From Patagioenas fasciata (lineage: Eukaryota > Chordata > Aves > Columbiformes > Columbidae): DNA of 64,000 nt. The DNA is taken from positions 31,708,367 to 31,772,366 of the forward strand of contig NC_092525.1 of the NCBI RefSeq assembly GCF_037038585.1. The letters are read 5' to 3'. Numbering within the stretch: the first letter of the stretch is position 1; each line of letters opens with the position of its first letter. The notes under the pieces are model-generated. The model ran no database searches. It was not told the origin of the DNA and worked only from the letters and a program-made list of their open reading frames with translations. Positions 11,596 to 23,000 of this stretch are shown here, one piece after another. Both the position numbers and the translations under genes were made by a program.

Positions 11596-14500
11596 CTGTC
11601 AAGAACAAGAAATGGAATTATTAAAGAACCTTTACCAAAATAATAAAGTAAAAACCTAGTTTTCAGTTAAACAGAGGAAAAGTGGAAGAATAAAGTACTA
11701 GAAGTATGTATGTGTAATTTACATTTAATTAAATCTTATTAAATCTAATGCTTCTACCAAAAAAACCCCCACCAACTAAGCACTGCATTGTAAATTACAA
11801 AGAAAAAAACATAAAGGAAAAAAGAAGATGGGGAATTTTTGATGAGTTACCTCTGCAACGTCTTCAGCACTTTGTCCCAGGCTCTGGAAAATTTGTTTGT
11901 AATTTTTAAGGTAAATATTAGTAAACATCTCAGCTGTTTCCTCATCTGCAGCTGAAAGATCCATTTTCATTCCATCTTCAAACACTTTTCTTTCAAACTC
12001 TGTAACTACCGGGCCTGGTTCAATCAAACTTAACCTGTTCAACAATCAAAGTTATACTGGTTATTGACTGTCCTCCGTGGGAAATGCACCTCTCTGCGCT
12101 TCTCAGAAAAGAATATTGAAGAGTTGCACTGTGAGTACCTGTTAGCAAGTGACATTAAACAGTACATTCTGTAAAGGCAATGCACACCACACACTCCTCT
12201 CATCCACATGTAGCAGTAGAAATCAGCGCAGCTTAAATTTCAGGGAAGTGCTGTAATTTAGTTCATGGCAGAAATCAGTGCAGTTGTTATCTGCTGACTC
12301 ACAGCTGTGGACTCTAAGGATGATTTATCCATAAGAATTTACCAAATATTAAGAAAAATAATAAAAGGATTATAACAAAATTTGTGACTTTCTTGACAAA
12401 ATCCTACACAGATTTCTTTGTTACAGCTTTCGCACAATAATACTACAAATAGCTGAAAGAGAGGGGAGGAATTACCCAAACATGGATTTGCTTTGTCAAG
12501 CTGTCAGTGTTACATAATTCAAGATCCATCTACAATATTTTAATAAAGCACAATATAGAGAATTTTGCTCTGGGTGAACAGATTTTGACCACTGCCAAAT
12601 CTGAAAAGCTTTCTTTTGCTCACTAGTATATTATAGCAAATCACTCAAATACTGGTCAGTTCTTTCCTGGTTCTTTTCCTCAGGCAGTAATTACTCCCAG
12701 CCACTGTGTTTATCAAAACACTCTTCGGGATCAGACCTCTTCCTAGACTTGAGTTCTGATCAGGCTCTTCTTTAGAACTAAATCAGGCTATTGCCCCTCA
12801 AGAGCTGCTGAAACTAAAGCCTTTTATTTTGCATGACTCCTCACACTGGACTTGGAACTTTTCTCATTCTACATATATTTTAACCGCCTTTTTTTTCTGT
12901 ATCTTATACTCATGAAATCTTATGAATTCTGGAATATCCTTGTGTATCATTGCAACATATTTATTTTAAATTCCTCCAGACTTTTCAGAACAGTATGCAA
13001 AAATCACAGCTTGGATGCTGCTTTGTCTCTAAAATCCCATGGCAGCAGCTGTCTCTGCTCCCAGAGCACAGGGTCTAAATGCTTATGCACACAGAGATGC
13101 AATGGACATTTAACAATTGTTGGACTTCACATGAAGAATAGTAGCAGAACTACACAAATGTAAATATGCATGTGAGAAATCAAACTCCAAAGTCCCACAG
13201 ATGATGAACAGGACCATTCTCTTACATACTGCCTGAAACATTAAGAAACAGTACATCACATTCTTCTCACTCTCCTCCCACCTCCTGTCCTTATAGGTAT
13301 CTCACCCTGTGTTCCATTTAGATGGATTTCCATTTGGTCTCTCTCTATGATGAGCCCTTAACTTTTTTTTATCTGTGAATTGCCTAAGACGTTTGTTATC
13401 CGTTCTAAAGAAAATATTACAGGTTGATATTATAACTTTATTCCTATGATAGTCTACACAAGGATCTGTTTTCAGAAGTGTTATATAAACTGTATTTTAT
13501 CCAAAGTTAAACAGCCTTCAACTGTTCAAGAGAAAATGTTTATTTTAGCATCTAGATCTTTTTATTTGCTTATGTAGTGTGAAGAAACTGGACATTTCTA
13601 TGCCTTTTGTGATGTTCCATTTCCATGGGTTCCTCAGGCTGTTTCTGCTAGATAACAGCAACCTTTAACAAACTGTTTGCTAGCTCTGAATATATTTAAA
13701 ACTATCCAAAATACAGTTTACACCAGTGGCTGAATACTTACTGCAGCTTGAACTTGAGTGCTTGTATAGCTAAACTTTCACAGAATCCTTCCACAGCAAA
13801 CTTAGATGCAGCATAAACATCATTAAATAAGATACCTGAGGGTACAAACAAAAAAGTAATTCTACAAAGCCCTTTTTTTTCAGATAATAAAAATAATAAC
13901 ATCTGAAAAAATCACTAGAATCTGAGTTAAAACTAAAAAGAAATCAGCACTCTGCAGGTTTTGTTGTTAAAATGTCTTGAGAGTAGATGTGTAGTACCAT
14001 TCTACCTAGACACATAAAAGTCAGGTCTAAGTGCTGTGCTTTTTATAGTTAAAACTACAAAGCACAATAGTTAGATGTGCTAGTTCATACTTTTTCCAGA
14101 TAAAAAGAGGTAAGCTTTAGATTTTGAATACTGAACTCTTAGTTCAAACAAACAAAAACCCACAACTTGCCTTGTATTCCCATAACACTGCTTATTATAA
14201 CTATATGGCCGCTCTTTCTCCTCTTCATGTCAGGCAAAATCTCCTTCAGGAGTCGAACCAGTCCAAAGAAGTTGGTATCCATCACAGTTTTCATTTCCTC
14301 AATGGTCTGACACTCAATAGGTCCAATGAGCCCCATTCCAGCATTGCTGACTGCACAAAATGGAAAACAACAGTGAGCAATAACCTCCATAAACACTAAC
14401 TTTACTGGAAAGCATTTGAAAGTAAAATGAGGATTAAGGATTAAATGATCCTTAAATAATCCTTAAAGAAAGGATTAAAAGATGTTACTCTGTCACTAAA

Positions 14501-17086
14501 CCTTTGCAAATACACTTGAAATTTCCATTTTAAAAATGTTTAATTATGCTTATAATTCAATTTAAATTATCTGATGTTTTGCATTTTAACTGATTTATTC
14601 CTGACTAGTCATTTTTCTTTAAATCATAAAAGGATTACAGGAAAATGAGCCAAGAATTATCTATATTTGTTTATAATCCAGTGTTAAGGATTAGGGACTA
14701 CAGACAACACCCACAGGAATGAACAGCAGTCTCCATTCCAAAAACTGATGGACCAGGCCTTATTTTGGTCTGCTTTTCATTTTGTTAACATTCACATCTG
14801 CAAGGTAAAAAAAACAAAAACAAAAACAAAAAAACAAACCAAAAAACCCTCACAAAACAAAAGAAAAACAAACCACACACTTCCATTGTTGGTTTTTTTC
14901 CCTCCTGGATATTTTTAAGTGGGAAATGACTGATAGAACTGGCATTCTACACTAGAACCAGTGTGTCAAATTAGAGTACAATACAGTTTACAGAAGCAGC
15001 TTGTTAAGCAGTGCTTTAATAATTAATCAAAATAAAGGCAGGTCCATAACTTTCTATTAGAGAAGATTTAATAGTTGATGGTGTAAGCAATTTCCATCTT
15101 ACTAACATGTTAATGTTTATTTTTAGCCAAGAAGTCTGAAAACACTTCTTGTTGAATGATTTGTAAAGTACAATTCTCAAGACAAAATGGAAGTACCCTT
15201 AACGTTCTTTGCATTGTGCCAGTTCCCAAATGCGATTTGCCTTCCTTGTACATAGGGCTACGCTTCATCGATAAGGCAGAAAGCCTTGTACATTAAGATG
15301 CCAATTTAGGCAAAAATTGTCACATTTACTACAAACTGTATCATGCAAGACACTTCTCTGTGATCAAATTTCTCCTTTGTAAACATGGCGAACAAGCTTC
15401 CCTACTTCATAGAAGCATTATGAGATTTAATCCATTCATGTCTTCACGAAGCCTTAACAATCTTGAGCAAAATACACTATATAATTATTATTACTTTAAT
15501 CCTTAAAAAAAATACACCAGCGAAACTTCTCCAGAGCATTTGAAAAACTGTTTAGTAGAAAACTGCTATCTGTTCATGGCATAAACATCCTGTACTTGCC
15601 TAGGACGTCAATCCTTCTGTCAGGGATACTGTTCACACAAGTTTTAATAGACTGTTCATCACAAACATCCAGTTGTTTAATTTCGAGGGTTTTGCCCAGC
15701 CTGTGACCTGCAGCTTCCTCGAGTGGCTCTTTCTTGGCCAGATTGCGCATCGTGGCATACACTGCAACACACCAGAAGCAACAGTTACCAGAAGTAAAAC
15801 TTTGCGTGGCAGTCTTACTGAGAAGTATTAAAGAATATTGCTTTTACATCTATATCTTAAATATCAGTGATAGAACCTAGATAAAAATTTCAGGTAGAAA
15901 GAATCTTTTTTCAATATATATTGCCACTGATTTCCCGGAGTCTGGTTCTGAAACCTTCACGAAATTCAAAAGGAGAATTAAACCGCTATGCACAGGAAAA
16001 ACATAGAGTGTATGAAGATAATATTATCACCAAAACTTCAAATAATGAGTATCAAGTTATGCCACCAAATAACTTTTAGGTACCTAAAGCCTAATTTTGG
16101 ATTCCAGATGTAGTGGTTTGTTGTTTATTTTTTGTTTGTTTGGGTTTTTTTGGGGGGGGTTTGGTTGGTTGGTTTTGTTTTTGTTTTTAAACACCATCAA
16201 CATGTTTAGCAGAGCAACCATAATTTTATTACAAACTGGAATCAGATGCTTCCTTAGGTTTGCAAAAATGTCTGGTTTTGCAAGCTACTTCTCAAAATAG
16301 AGATTAAGTTTATCATTATTGTGGCCTGAAGAAGACTGTGGCCCAGAAGACTGTGAATCTGCATCCAGTCAGTTAGGAGTAAAATACTGTAAGAGTAAGT
16401 GTGAGAAACTGAATTACCACAGATTGCTGTATTTACCTTGTCAGCCATTTTAAATCACAGCAAATCTCTCATTTTGCAGCAGAAAGACAAATCCCAACCC
16501 CTTTTTTCACCCTGTTATACCTACACAGGGCTGGAATAATAAAACTTACTTTAAGGACAAAATTGCAAATTTAAGAACTGTTTTCCTAAATTCTTTTATT
16601 TGGTCCTCAAATGGGCATGTACCTTTCATTCAACAAAGATTTTAGTAGCCAGAAGCAAAGCTAACTACAACTGTGAATGTATATCAAAGGTAGCATACCT
16701 CAGACGTTTTCAGATATTTGTTTTTATACTAGTGGTTTTGCTTTTTTTCTTTTGCAAACTATTCACAGTTCGAGTAGCTGTTCAGCTTCAATACAGGTAC
16801 AGAAACAGCATCTCCTTAAAGAACGCAATCTATTTTCACTGTATTGCGTTTTCATGACAGTAGGAGAAGGGAAACTAACAAGAAACAAGTCACCAAACTG
16901 AGTACAATCACCTGTTAGATTACAGAGGAAAAAACAGTACTGCCTTGAAGAATATTTTTTAGAAAGATAAATAACAGATATATTGTTACCTTTAAATCTT
17001 TTCTGTTCATCTTTTGCCATTTTTACAGCTAAGGCAAATCCAATTCCTGAGGAGCAACCTGTGATAAGGACATTTCTTCTCGCCAT
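11362..17086 (-). CDS. RDH8: RDH8-type retinol dehydrogenase (short-chain dehydrogenase/reductase)
   Basis: NADP-dependent short-chain dehydrogenase of the RDH8/HSD17B1 group. Mammalian RDH8 reduces all-trans-retinal to retinol in photoreceptor outer segments. Six exons (16990-17086, 15600-15761, 14171-14350, 13742-13835, 11851-12034, 11362-11595) join in one frame to 316 residues; human RDH8 has about 311. Visible motifs: TGCSSGIG cofactor loop at 9-16, SNAG at 88-91, catalytic Ser141 (ISSVMG), Tyr154 and Lys158 (VYAASKF), and PGPVVTEF after the core. Residues such as NAGMGLIGPIE, DTNFFG and EPGPVVTEFE fit RDH8 better than HSD17B1. The first ATG (M of MKHLVER at 17107) is in frame, but MARRNVLITG at 17086 matches the family start. 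The tail lacks the cysteine cluster that human RDH8 uses for lipid attachment. Introns 2 and 3 have GC donors. Orthology to RDH8 itself, rather than a sister paralogue, is unresolved. Confidence 0.88.
11596..11850 (-). other. RDH8: RDH8-type intron 5
   Basis: Short AT-rich intron between exons 5 and 6; nothing else seen. Confidence 0.8.
11851..12034 (-). CDS. RDH8: RDH8-type exon 5
   Basis: Residues 178-239: LSLIEPGPVVTEFERK to QSAEDVAE, the substrate-side lid region. Donor GTAACT; phase 0 out. Confidence 0.88.
12035..13741 (-). other. RDH8: RDH8-type intron 4
   Basis: A 1.7-kb AT-rich intron with a GTAAGT donor and a CAG acceptor. No transposon, RNA or other exon recognised. Confidence 0.75.
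13742..13835 (-). CDS. RDH8: RDH8-type exon 4 (catalytic Tyr-Lys)
   Basis: Residues 147-177 plus two bases: ILFNDVYAASKFAVEG onward, carrying the YxxxK active site. Too short to appear as a long open frame. Acceptor CTCAG, donor GTAAGT. Confidence 0.88.
14171..14350 (-). CDS. RDH8: RDH8-type exon 3
   Basis: Residues 87-146 plus one base: SNAGMGLIGPIE to SSVMGIQ, including the catalytic serine strand. The exon ends in AAG followed by GCAAGT, a second GC donor. Confidence 0.88.
14351..15599 (-). other. RDH8: RDH8-type intron 2 (GC-AG)
   Basis: A 1.25-kb intron that starts with GC and ends with CAG. It contains an A/C-rich low-complexity tract at 14796-14880 and no recognised mobile element. 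Confidence 0.8.
14796..14880. repeat. A/C-rich low-complexity tract
   Basis: Long stretch built of CAAAAA- and CAAA-type units on the plus strand, inside intron 2 of the RDH8-type gene. Confidence 0.85.
15600..15761 (-). CDS. RDH8: RDH8-type exon 2
   Basis: Residues 33-86 plus one base: VYATMRNLAKKE to RRIDVL. It contains LDVCD, the acidic/adenine-pocket strand. The exon ends in TAG followed by GCAAGT, a GC donor; only this junction restores IDVLVSNAG with the next exon. Confidence 0.86.
15762..16989 (-). other. RDH8: RDH8-type intron 1
   Basis: A 1.2-kb intron. A T/G-rich low-complexity patch lies at 16110-16190. No other feature recognised. Confidence 0.75.
16990..17086 (-). CDS. RDH8: RDH8-type exon 1
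   Basis: Residues 1-32 plus one base of codon 33. Carries MARRNVLITGCSSGIG, the cofactor-binding beta-alpha turn. Donor GTAACA. Confidence 0.88.
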
Positions 17087-19337
17087 TCTTTCCACAAGGT
17101 GCTTCAAGCAACAGTTCTTGTTCAGAGGAGCAACAACCTAAATGTAGCTCCAGTATCATGTCATTGGCCTTTAATGCTATCTCCAGCTTTCCTGAGTCAA
17201 CAGATCTGAAAATGCACACCTGGGCCCCGCATGATTAAGGGATAATCTCCAACTAGACAAAAACACAAGCACATGCTCCTGCATGAGCTTATAATCTGCA
17301 TTATCAACATGGGCTCTACTTAACAGAAACTTGATTCATCTTTAAAATGAGACATTTGTAAACTACATGGACTTTTTAAAATAGTGGAATAACCAGTTTC
17401 TATACTCCTGGCAGGAACAGCCTTGCCTCAGTTACAGCTGGTCTGCAGTGTCAAGTCTTCCACTCATGTCTATGGAAAATAAACTGCACCCAACGTTGGA
17501 TCCCACTGCTAAAGGTGTTCACTCTTTGAGAAAACCTGAGTGACAGAAAAAGAACCATCTTAATTAGCAATTAGCCTTCTGAACAGCGTTCAGCTAATTG
17601 CAATGCCATTATATATAGAAAAATGTTTTCCAAGATTGAATAACTCCACGTTGAGGCAATGCAGGATATGCAGAGATGTAAACTGGTTAGTTACTTAAGA
17701 CAAGTAGGACTCTACAGAAACATTTAACCGAAATTATGATGTTAGGAAAAAAAAAAGCCCCTCCTTATCCAAACAAACAAATTTACTTGGATGATATAAC
17801 AGATGGAATCATTAATTTCTCAGACAAGCAACAAAATAGCAAGACAGCATCAAAAGTGAGAAAATGTATTTATGATTCTATTCATTTATCATGTTTGACC
17901 CCAGAGTTCTACCAGAGAAGTTAGCATTGAGATACACAATTTTAGTGCAAATGCTATTTAGCTGATTCAGATATTAGGCAAATTGCTTTTGCTGCTCATG
18001 CACATTTATATTTAGTGCATGTAGGAGGAGCAAGTGAGGCTTTATGCAATGCTACGTTAGTAGAATTCCACTAGTGGTATGATGCAACTGTAATTCCAGA
18101 TTGGTTATATTTTCCACTTGAAATCCTGGTTTGAAGGGCTTACATGTTCCTTCGCTTTAAAAAGAAAGAAAAAGCTTCCTGAAATTCAATGCATAGATTT
18201 CTAGCCTAAAGGCAAATTGATCTACCTAAAGAGAGGAAAAAATAATTGTAGTTGAATATTTTTCAATTATTACACTGGTCACCCTAGTTCTTATGTTTTT
18301 CATTTACTATTATGGAGAGAAACATATAACTTGATCTAAAACACACAACATATTTATTTCCATAAGTAAACAGTATATTTTTGCTACATCATAATTTTCA
18401 TAGTAGCAAAATAAATAATCTGAAACTGCAGAAATACTTTAGATGAGTGTATCTTGACCTTGTCAAAGGTAGCAAAATCTGTGCCTGGCTTTGCATAACT
18501 GCCTAAAGTTGAACAGTTGCATTTGTGGAACGTGTTTCTATAAACCGTGAAAGACCTACCTACTACCCAAGGAGTTTATCACACTTCCACCTGCAGAGCT
18601 GCTGAAATACAACAGATATATTTGTTGGCTGAGATGCACTTTTAACAAAACACTGGAGCCTAATATTTAAATTGCAATACATTGAAATCTGTTCCTCTGC
18701 TTTGTATCAAATAACTTTACTAACTTGATTTTCTGAAGTAGGAAGCACATCTTAATGCACATAAATCATGTTTACGTTAATCAGACTCTGATTTAGGCCT
18801 CATAATCATATTTACAGTTTCCGACACTTATGTAAACATAGATTATTATTCTGTTAGAAACTGGAGCCACTTAGCCATATGTACTAGCGAAATTGTGTAG
18901 TATTTTTTGAAAACTGGAAAGAAATATGTTTTAGAATGCATAGTTATGATGCCATTTTAATCAATAGTAATTTTTGTATGGATTTTGTCTTTGGAAAAAA
19001 AAAAAGGGGTCAAGCTTTATGGCCCTGGCCCACCCACATTTACATTTGAAAGATATGTCTGGAGTAAAGCAAAAGGTTTTTGCCAGTGTCTATGATCAAA
19101 TCAGTGTCCTAAACCATCTCACAAACAGGTCGACTTATGAATAAGATTTTGTGTCTGCAACATTGTATGTGTCTAAAAAAAGGAAAAAAAAATATTTCCA
19201 AACAAAAATTGTTAATAAGGTAATACCATTGTGCTCTTAATTAGAAGTTGGATGTGAAACACAAGAAAACAGTTTAAGATAGTTGGAAAAAAATGACAGG
19301 TGAAATTAATTTCTGCAACTCAAGATACTTAATAAAA
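17087..19337. other. Intergenic region between the RDH8-type gene and CCDC18
   Basis: AT-rich DNA between the start of the RDH8-type gene and the candidate CCDC18 poly(A) signal. I searched the minus strand for coiled-coil exons that would extend CCDC18 and found none. The first 300 bases should hold the RDH8-type promoter and 5' UTR; three TAATC-core sites lie at 17233-17297. No transposon recognised. Confidence 0.65.
17233..17297 (-). promoter_or_regulatory. Cluster of TAATC-core (OTX/CRX-type) motifs upstream of the RDH8-type gene
   Basis: TAATC cores at 17233-17237 (minus), 17243-17247 (plus, TAATCT) and 17292-17296 (plus, TAATCT), 150-210 bases upstream of the ATG, with a weak TATAAG on the minus strand at 17288-17293. 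K50 homeodomain proteins such as CRX and OTX2 bind TAATC. Such short motifs are frequent by chance in AT-rich DNA. Confidence 0.25.
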
Positions 19338-19343
19338 TTTATT
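19338..19343 (-). terminator. CCDC18: Candidate CCDC18 poly(A) signal
   Basis: AATAAA on the minus strand, 569 bases after the CCDC18 stop codon; the first canonical hexamer downstream. Assignment by position only. Confidence 0.5.
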
Positions 19344-19911
19344 TCTCAAAAATAAATTATGTTATTATAGCAAGATGATACGCTCAAAAACAGTTGGAAA
19401 AATAAAAAGGTTGTCATTTGTGTCGGTACAAAAACCCCACATTATTTACAAATACAATAAAAAAAAATTCCTCTTTGAATGCACAATTATGTTGCCAGCA
19501 ACAGCATTCCTGGGTTGCTGCTTATCCAATGGGAAACATTCCTTCCTTCCTTCACAGTTCTTGCCCCTGAAACAAAATACCTGTGATCAGAACCTTTCTT
19601 TAAACTTCTGCACTCAATTTACTGTATCACATCATACAGCGTATTGTTTCATTTCATTTCAAGGAAGACCATGTTCATAGCCAGAACATCAAGTTACTAA
19701 AGATAATCTATATTCAAATTTCTCCATAAAGCAAACAGTTAAGAGTGTGCCATTAAAACTGTAATTTTTAAATCATTAAACTGGTTTAATTTTAGGGGAT
19801 TAAGATTCAGCAAACATCAGGATATAAAAATAGAATTACATGGGGAGAAGTAATGACATCTATTCTAAAGAGACACAGTGTTGTTCCTTCTAGACAGTTA
19901 CAGTAATGGCA

Positions 19912-20094
19912 TTAAAAATTGATAATTTCTGTATCCAAGGAACATTTTACGTTTTCAAGAGCTCCTGGGCTCTGTTGTTTTCTTTCTATTCTTTTCTTCA
20001 GCTGATTTATTTCTTGATCTCTCTGGAGCAACTCAAACTCTTTTTCACGAAGCTCATCTTTAGAGTGCTGAAGTTTCTTCTCTAAGATCTGAAT
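19912..20094 (-). CDS. CCDC18: CCDC18 terminal coding exon 23 with early stop
   Basis: Residues 1055-1114 and TAA at 19912-19914. [20 protein letters not shown] and [15 protein letters not shown] match human; then [19 protein letters not shown] has no counterpart. No convincing donor follows the last conserved codon; a weak AACGTAAAA lies within the novel tail. Confidence 0.85.
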   Translation of the reverse strand: MQILEKKLQHSKDELREKEFELLQRDQEINQLKKRIERKQQSPGALENVKCSLDTEIINF

Positions 20095-23000
20095 CTGAAC
20101 AGAAAATGCAATTAAATCAGAACAGATATTTTACCAAAATCAGAACAAATTTAAAGGTGAAAAGCCAACACAGACACAAAACAAACCTGAAAAACTCACA
20201 AATACTGTCAATATTACCTCTGCCTTTGGACTCCTTTGTACATTTTTTAATTATATTTTTGTCAACATTTTCCTTTATTAAAAGATCAGTTTGGGAGCTA
20301 TACTGTATCAAGTAAAAGAAAATACATTTTCATTTTTATACTGATATAATCCTGCAAATTTTTTAGTTTTAATTGACAAACATTAAATATTTTTGCTAGC
20401 ACATTATTGAGATACTCCCTTCTTCCCTCTCCCTACAATAAGGAACCAGTTTTACTCTTCTAGATTAAATGTGGCCAGCTACAGTGGACCAGACTTTCTT
20501 ATAGAATTAGCTGCCCTTTGTTAAGGAAACTGGGTTTTAAGCAAGAATTACCTGTTTGTTGCATTCCTTAATTTCTAACTCTGACTTCTCTAAATTGCAC
20601 TCTAATCGAATTATTTGTTGTTCCATTTCTCCCCTATGTTCATGAACCGTCATATCCAACTGTGTAATCTAGAGGTAAAAAAGAAAAGGAAATACTTCAT
20701 TTTGAACTATTTTGAACTAGTATGCAGATTTGAGGTAATAATACAAAATAGGATAGCAAAAGGAATTAAACAAATTCTTTGTAGTCTCAAGCAGCCGATA
20801 TAAAAATGCACCCCAGCTATCTTGTTTAAAAACTAAGAGTCAAACACAAAGAGACAAGTGGAAAATCAGGAAAAAAGTCCATAACCGAGCATGTTTGGTC
20901 CTTGGATGCACAGAATACAAACCTGTTTCTCATTTTAAATGGCATATAATGAGTGGCTTATTATACTAATGCATCTTGTTAGAAAGTGCCAAATTTTGCC
21001 AGAGCACAAAAAATCCTATTGCTCTGATGAATTTATTTTTATTTTTTTTTTAATCCCCACCCTTTCTCTCTGAACCTCAAATATTCTTGTATACAAGACT
21101 GGTAACTCCTGTAGGAAGTAGCTATTAGAAGGCTATTATAAGTGACAGAAAAACCGTTCTGCCATGACGGGTATAAAACCCTGAAGGCAGACCAAAAGAC
21201 TGAACTACAGAAGTTTATTCCCAACAAAGATGCTGTTTCATATTTAGACGCTGCTTTGAGGCTAATCAAACATGCTCCAGTCTAAACAAGGAAAGAAATC
21301 TCTCATCTCCAAGTACACTTCAGTGCAGATCTTTCCTTCATTTTATCAAACATCAACATAACAGTTGTCCTGTAACAGAACAGAAACAAAACTGTAGCCT
21401 GTGGTCCCTCGGAGGAGTACAACCTGATTTCCCCGGCACCATAAGTCTTCGGCAACATACAGCTCGTTTTGAGGTTGACACTGTGGCTATGTTAACAGTA
21501 CAGTTTGGAACGATACATGAAGGCAATTCAACCTAGCAGGCTTTTTTATAAGTTATCTGCTGTATAATAGGAATAATTGTCAGTAACATACTTAAAATGA
21601 TCTGACCTGAGCTGCTCTTTGTTTCAGTTCCCAGTTCCTTTCTTTTAATGCTTGGTCCATGTCAAGGAGTTCTTGGTTTTTGTCTTCAATTTCTCCCTTG
21701 CAATACCTGAAATTCTCATGTTTAATTGCTTAATGCACATTCAGTTGCTTAGCTTCAAGTATCCAGCTTGAAAATCATGAGATCTATTACTTAAATACAA
21801 ATTACTCTAAAACATTTATCAACTAATTGATTACAACAAACAACCCCAAATGGAAGAATTTCTTTAACTTTATTCCGGGTGGACATCTCCCAATAATAAC
21901 TTATTCAAGTTATTTAATTGGTTACCAGGAAGACTGTTCTTAAAAAAAGAATACTACAGAAGCAAGTATCATTAATTTACAGTCAGAAAGGAAACTGGAC
22001 AATTTCACTATAAAAGAAAGTAGTTGTCTTACAATTATTTCACAGCTTTGGGATTCAGAAAATAATTGTAGCAGATTTTAAAATAGAATTCCCAAAAAAA
22101 GAATTCAGCACTTTTACAAATTAAAAAGTGACCCAAGGAGCTACTGTATCAAGGTACCTTACAGCCACAAACCACCTAAAAATTACAGAGAGTTGGCAAG
22201 AAAATTTAAAAAGACCATCCAAACTATTTGCTAAGTAACACAACTAAGTTTTCCTTATGGAAAAGACACCAGCTTACCTGAGCTCAGTTGTTAGATCCCT
22301 AATAGCAACATGCTTCTCCTCCAGAGAGGACTGTGCATTCTGTAATGCATCTTGCAATTCCTGAAGCTGTGTTAAAACAACTTTTAATTCTCCACGGGCA
22401 TTCTGTAACGCAGATTCTAGTTCTGCTGTTTTCTGTAAGGCTTCCCTGTGGCAAGTCTCACTTTGAAGCAGCCTATCTTCTAAATCATTCACTGTTTTAC
22501 ACACACATACACACACACCAGAAAACACAAAACGTTTAATCATTAGCTGTGTCAGAGTTTATGCAACACCACTGCCTACTAGCACTTGTAGTCATCATCA
22601 GTTTTCAGTATCGCCATCTTTAGGAAAATCTAGAAAAACAGTAACTTATGAGGTTGTAAACAACCTTTTAATGACACCTAAGTTTTTACTGGTTTTATTC
22701 AGTTCATCCCATGTAATTGACTTGAAATGTGAGGATGTATCTAAAAACATTTCACCAAGGAGAAGTACAGGGACAACATAGTAACTGAATATGTAGTGCT
22801 ACAAAAAAAGCTAGCAGAATTGCTTGTAAGCCTCCAGTTTAAAAGCACTGTAAAATTAAATTAAATAATGGAGGAGGAGGGGCTGGAGAGTTTGTTATTT
22901 CCATAAACTCTCTTGTGGGGTTTTCTGTTTGTATTCTGTGCTGTCTTTTTTGGAATACCATGTGCCTTTATTAAATCTATGTGTCTTGTTTGATTACCAC

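Noticed and set aside
17736-17924. 62-codon plus-strand frame in the intergenic region
   Set aside because: Lys/Ser/Asn-rich, no domain, no splice partners or promoter.
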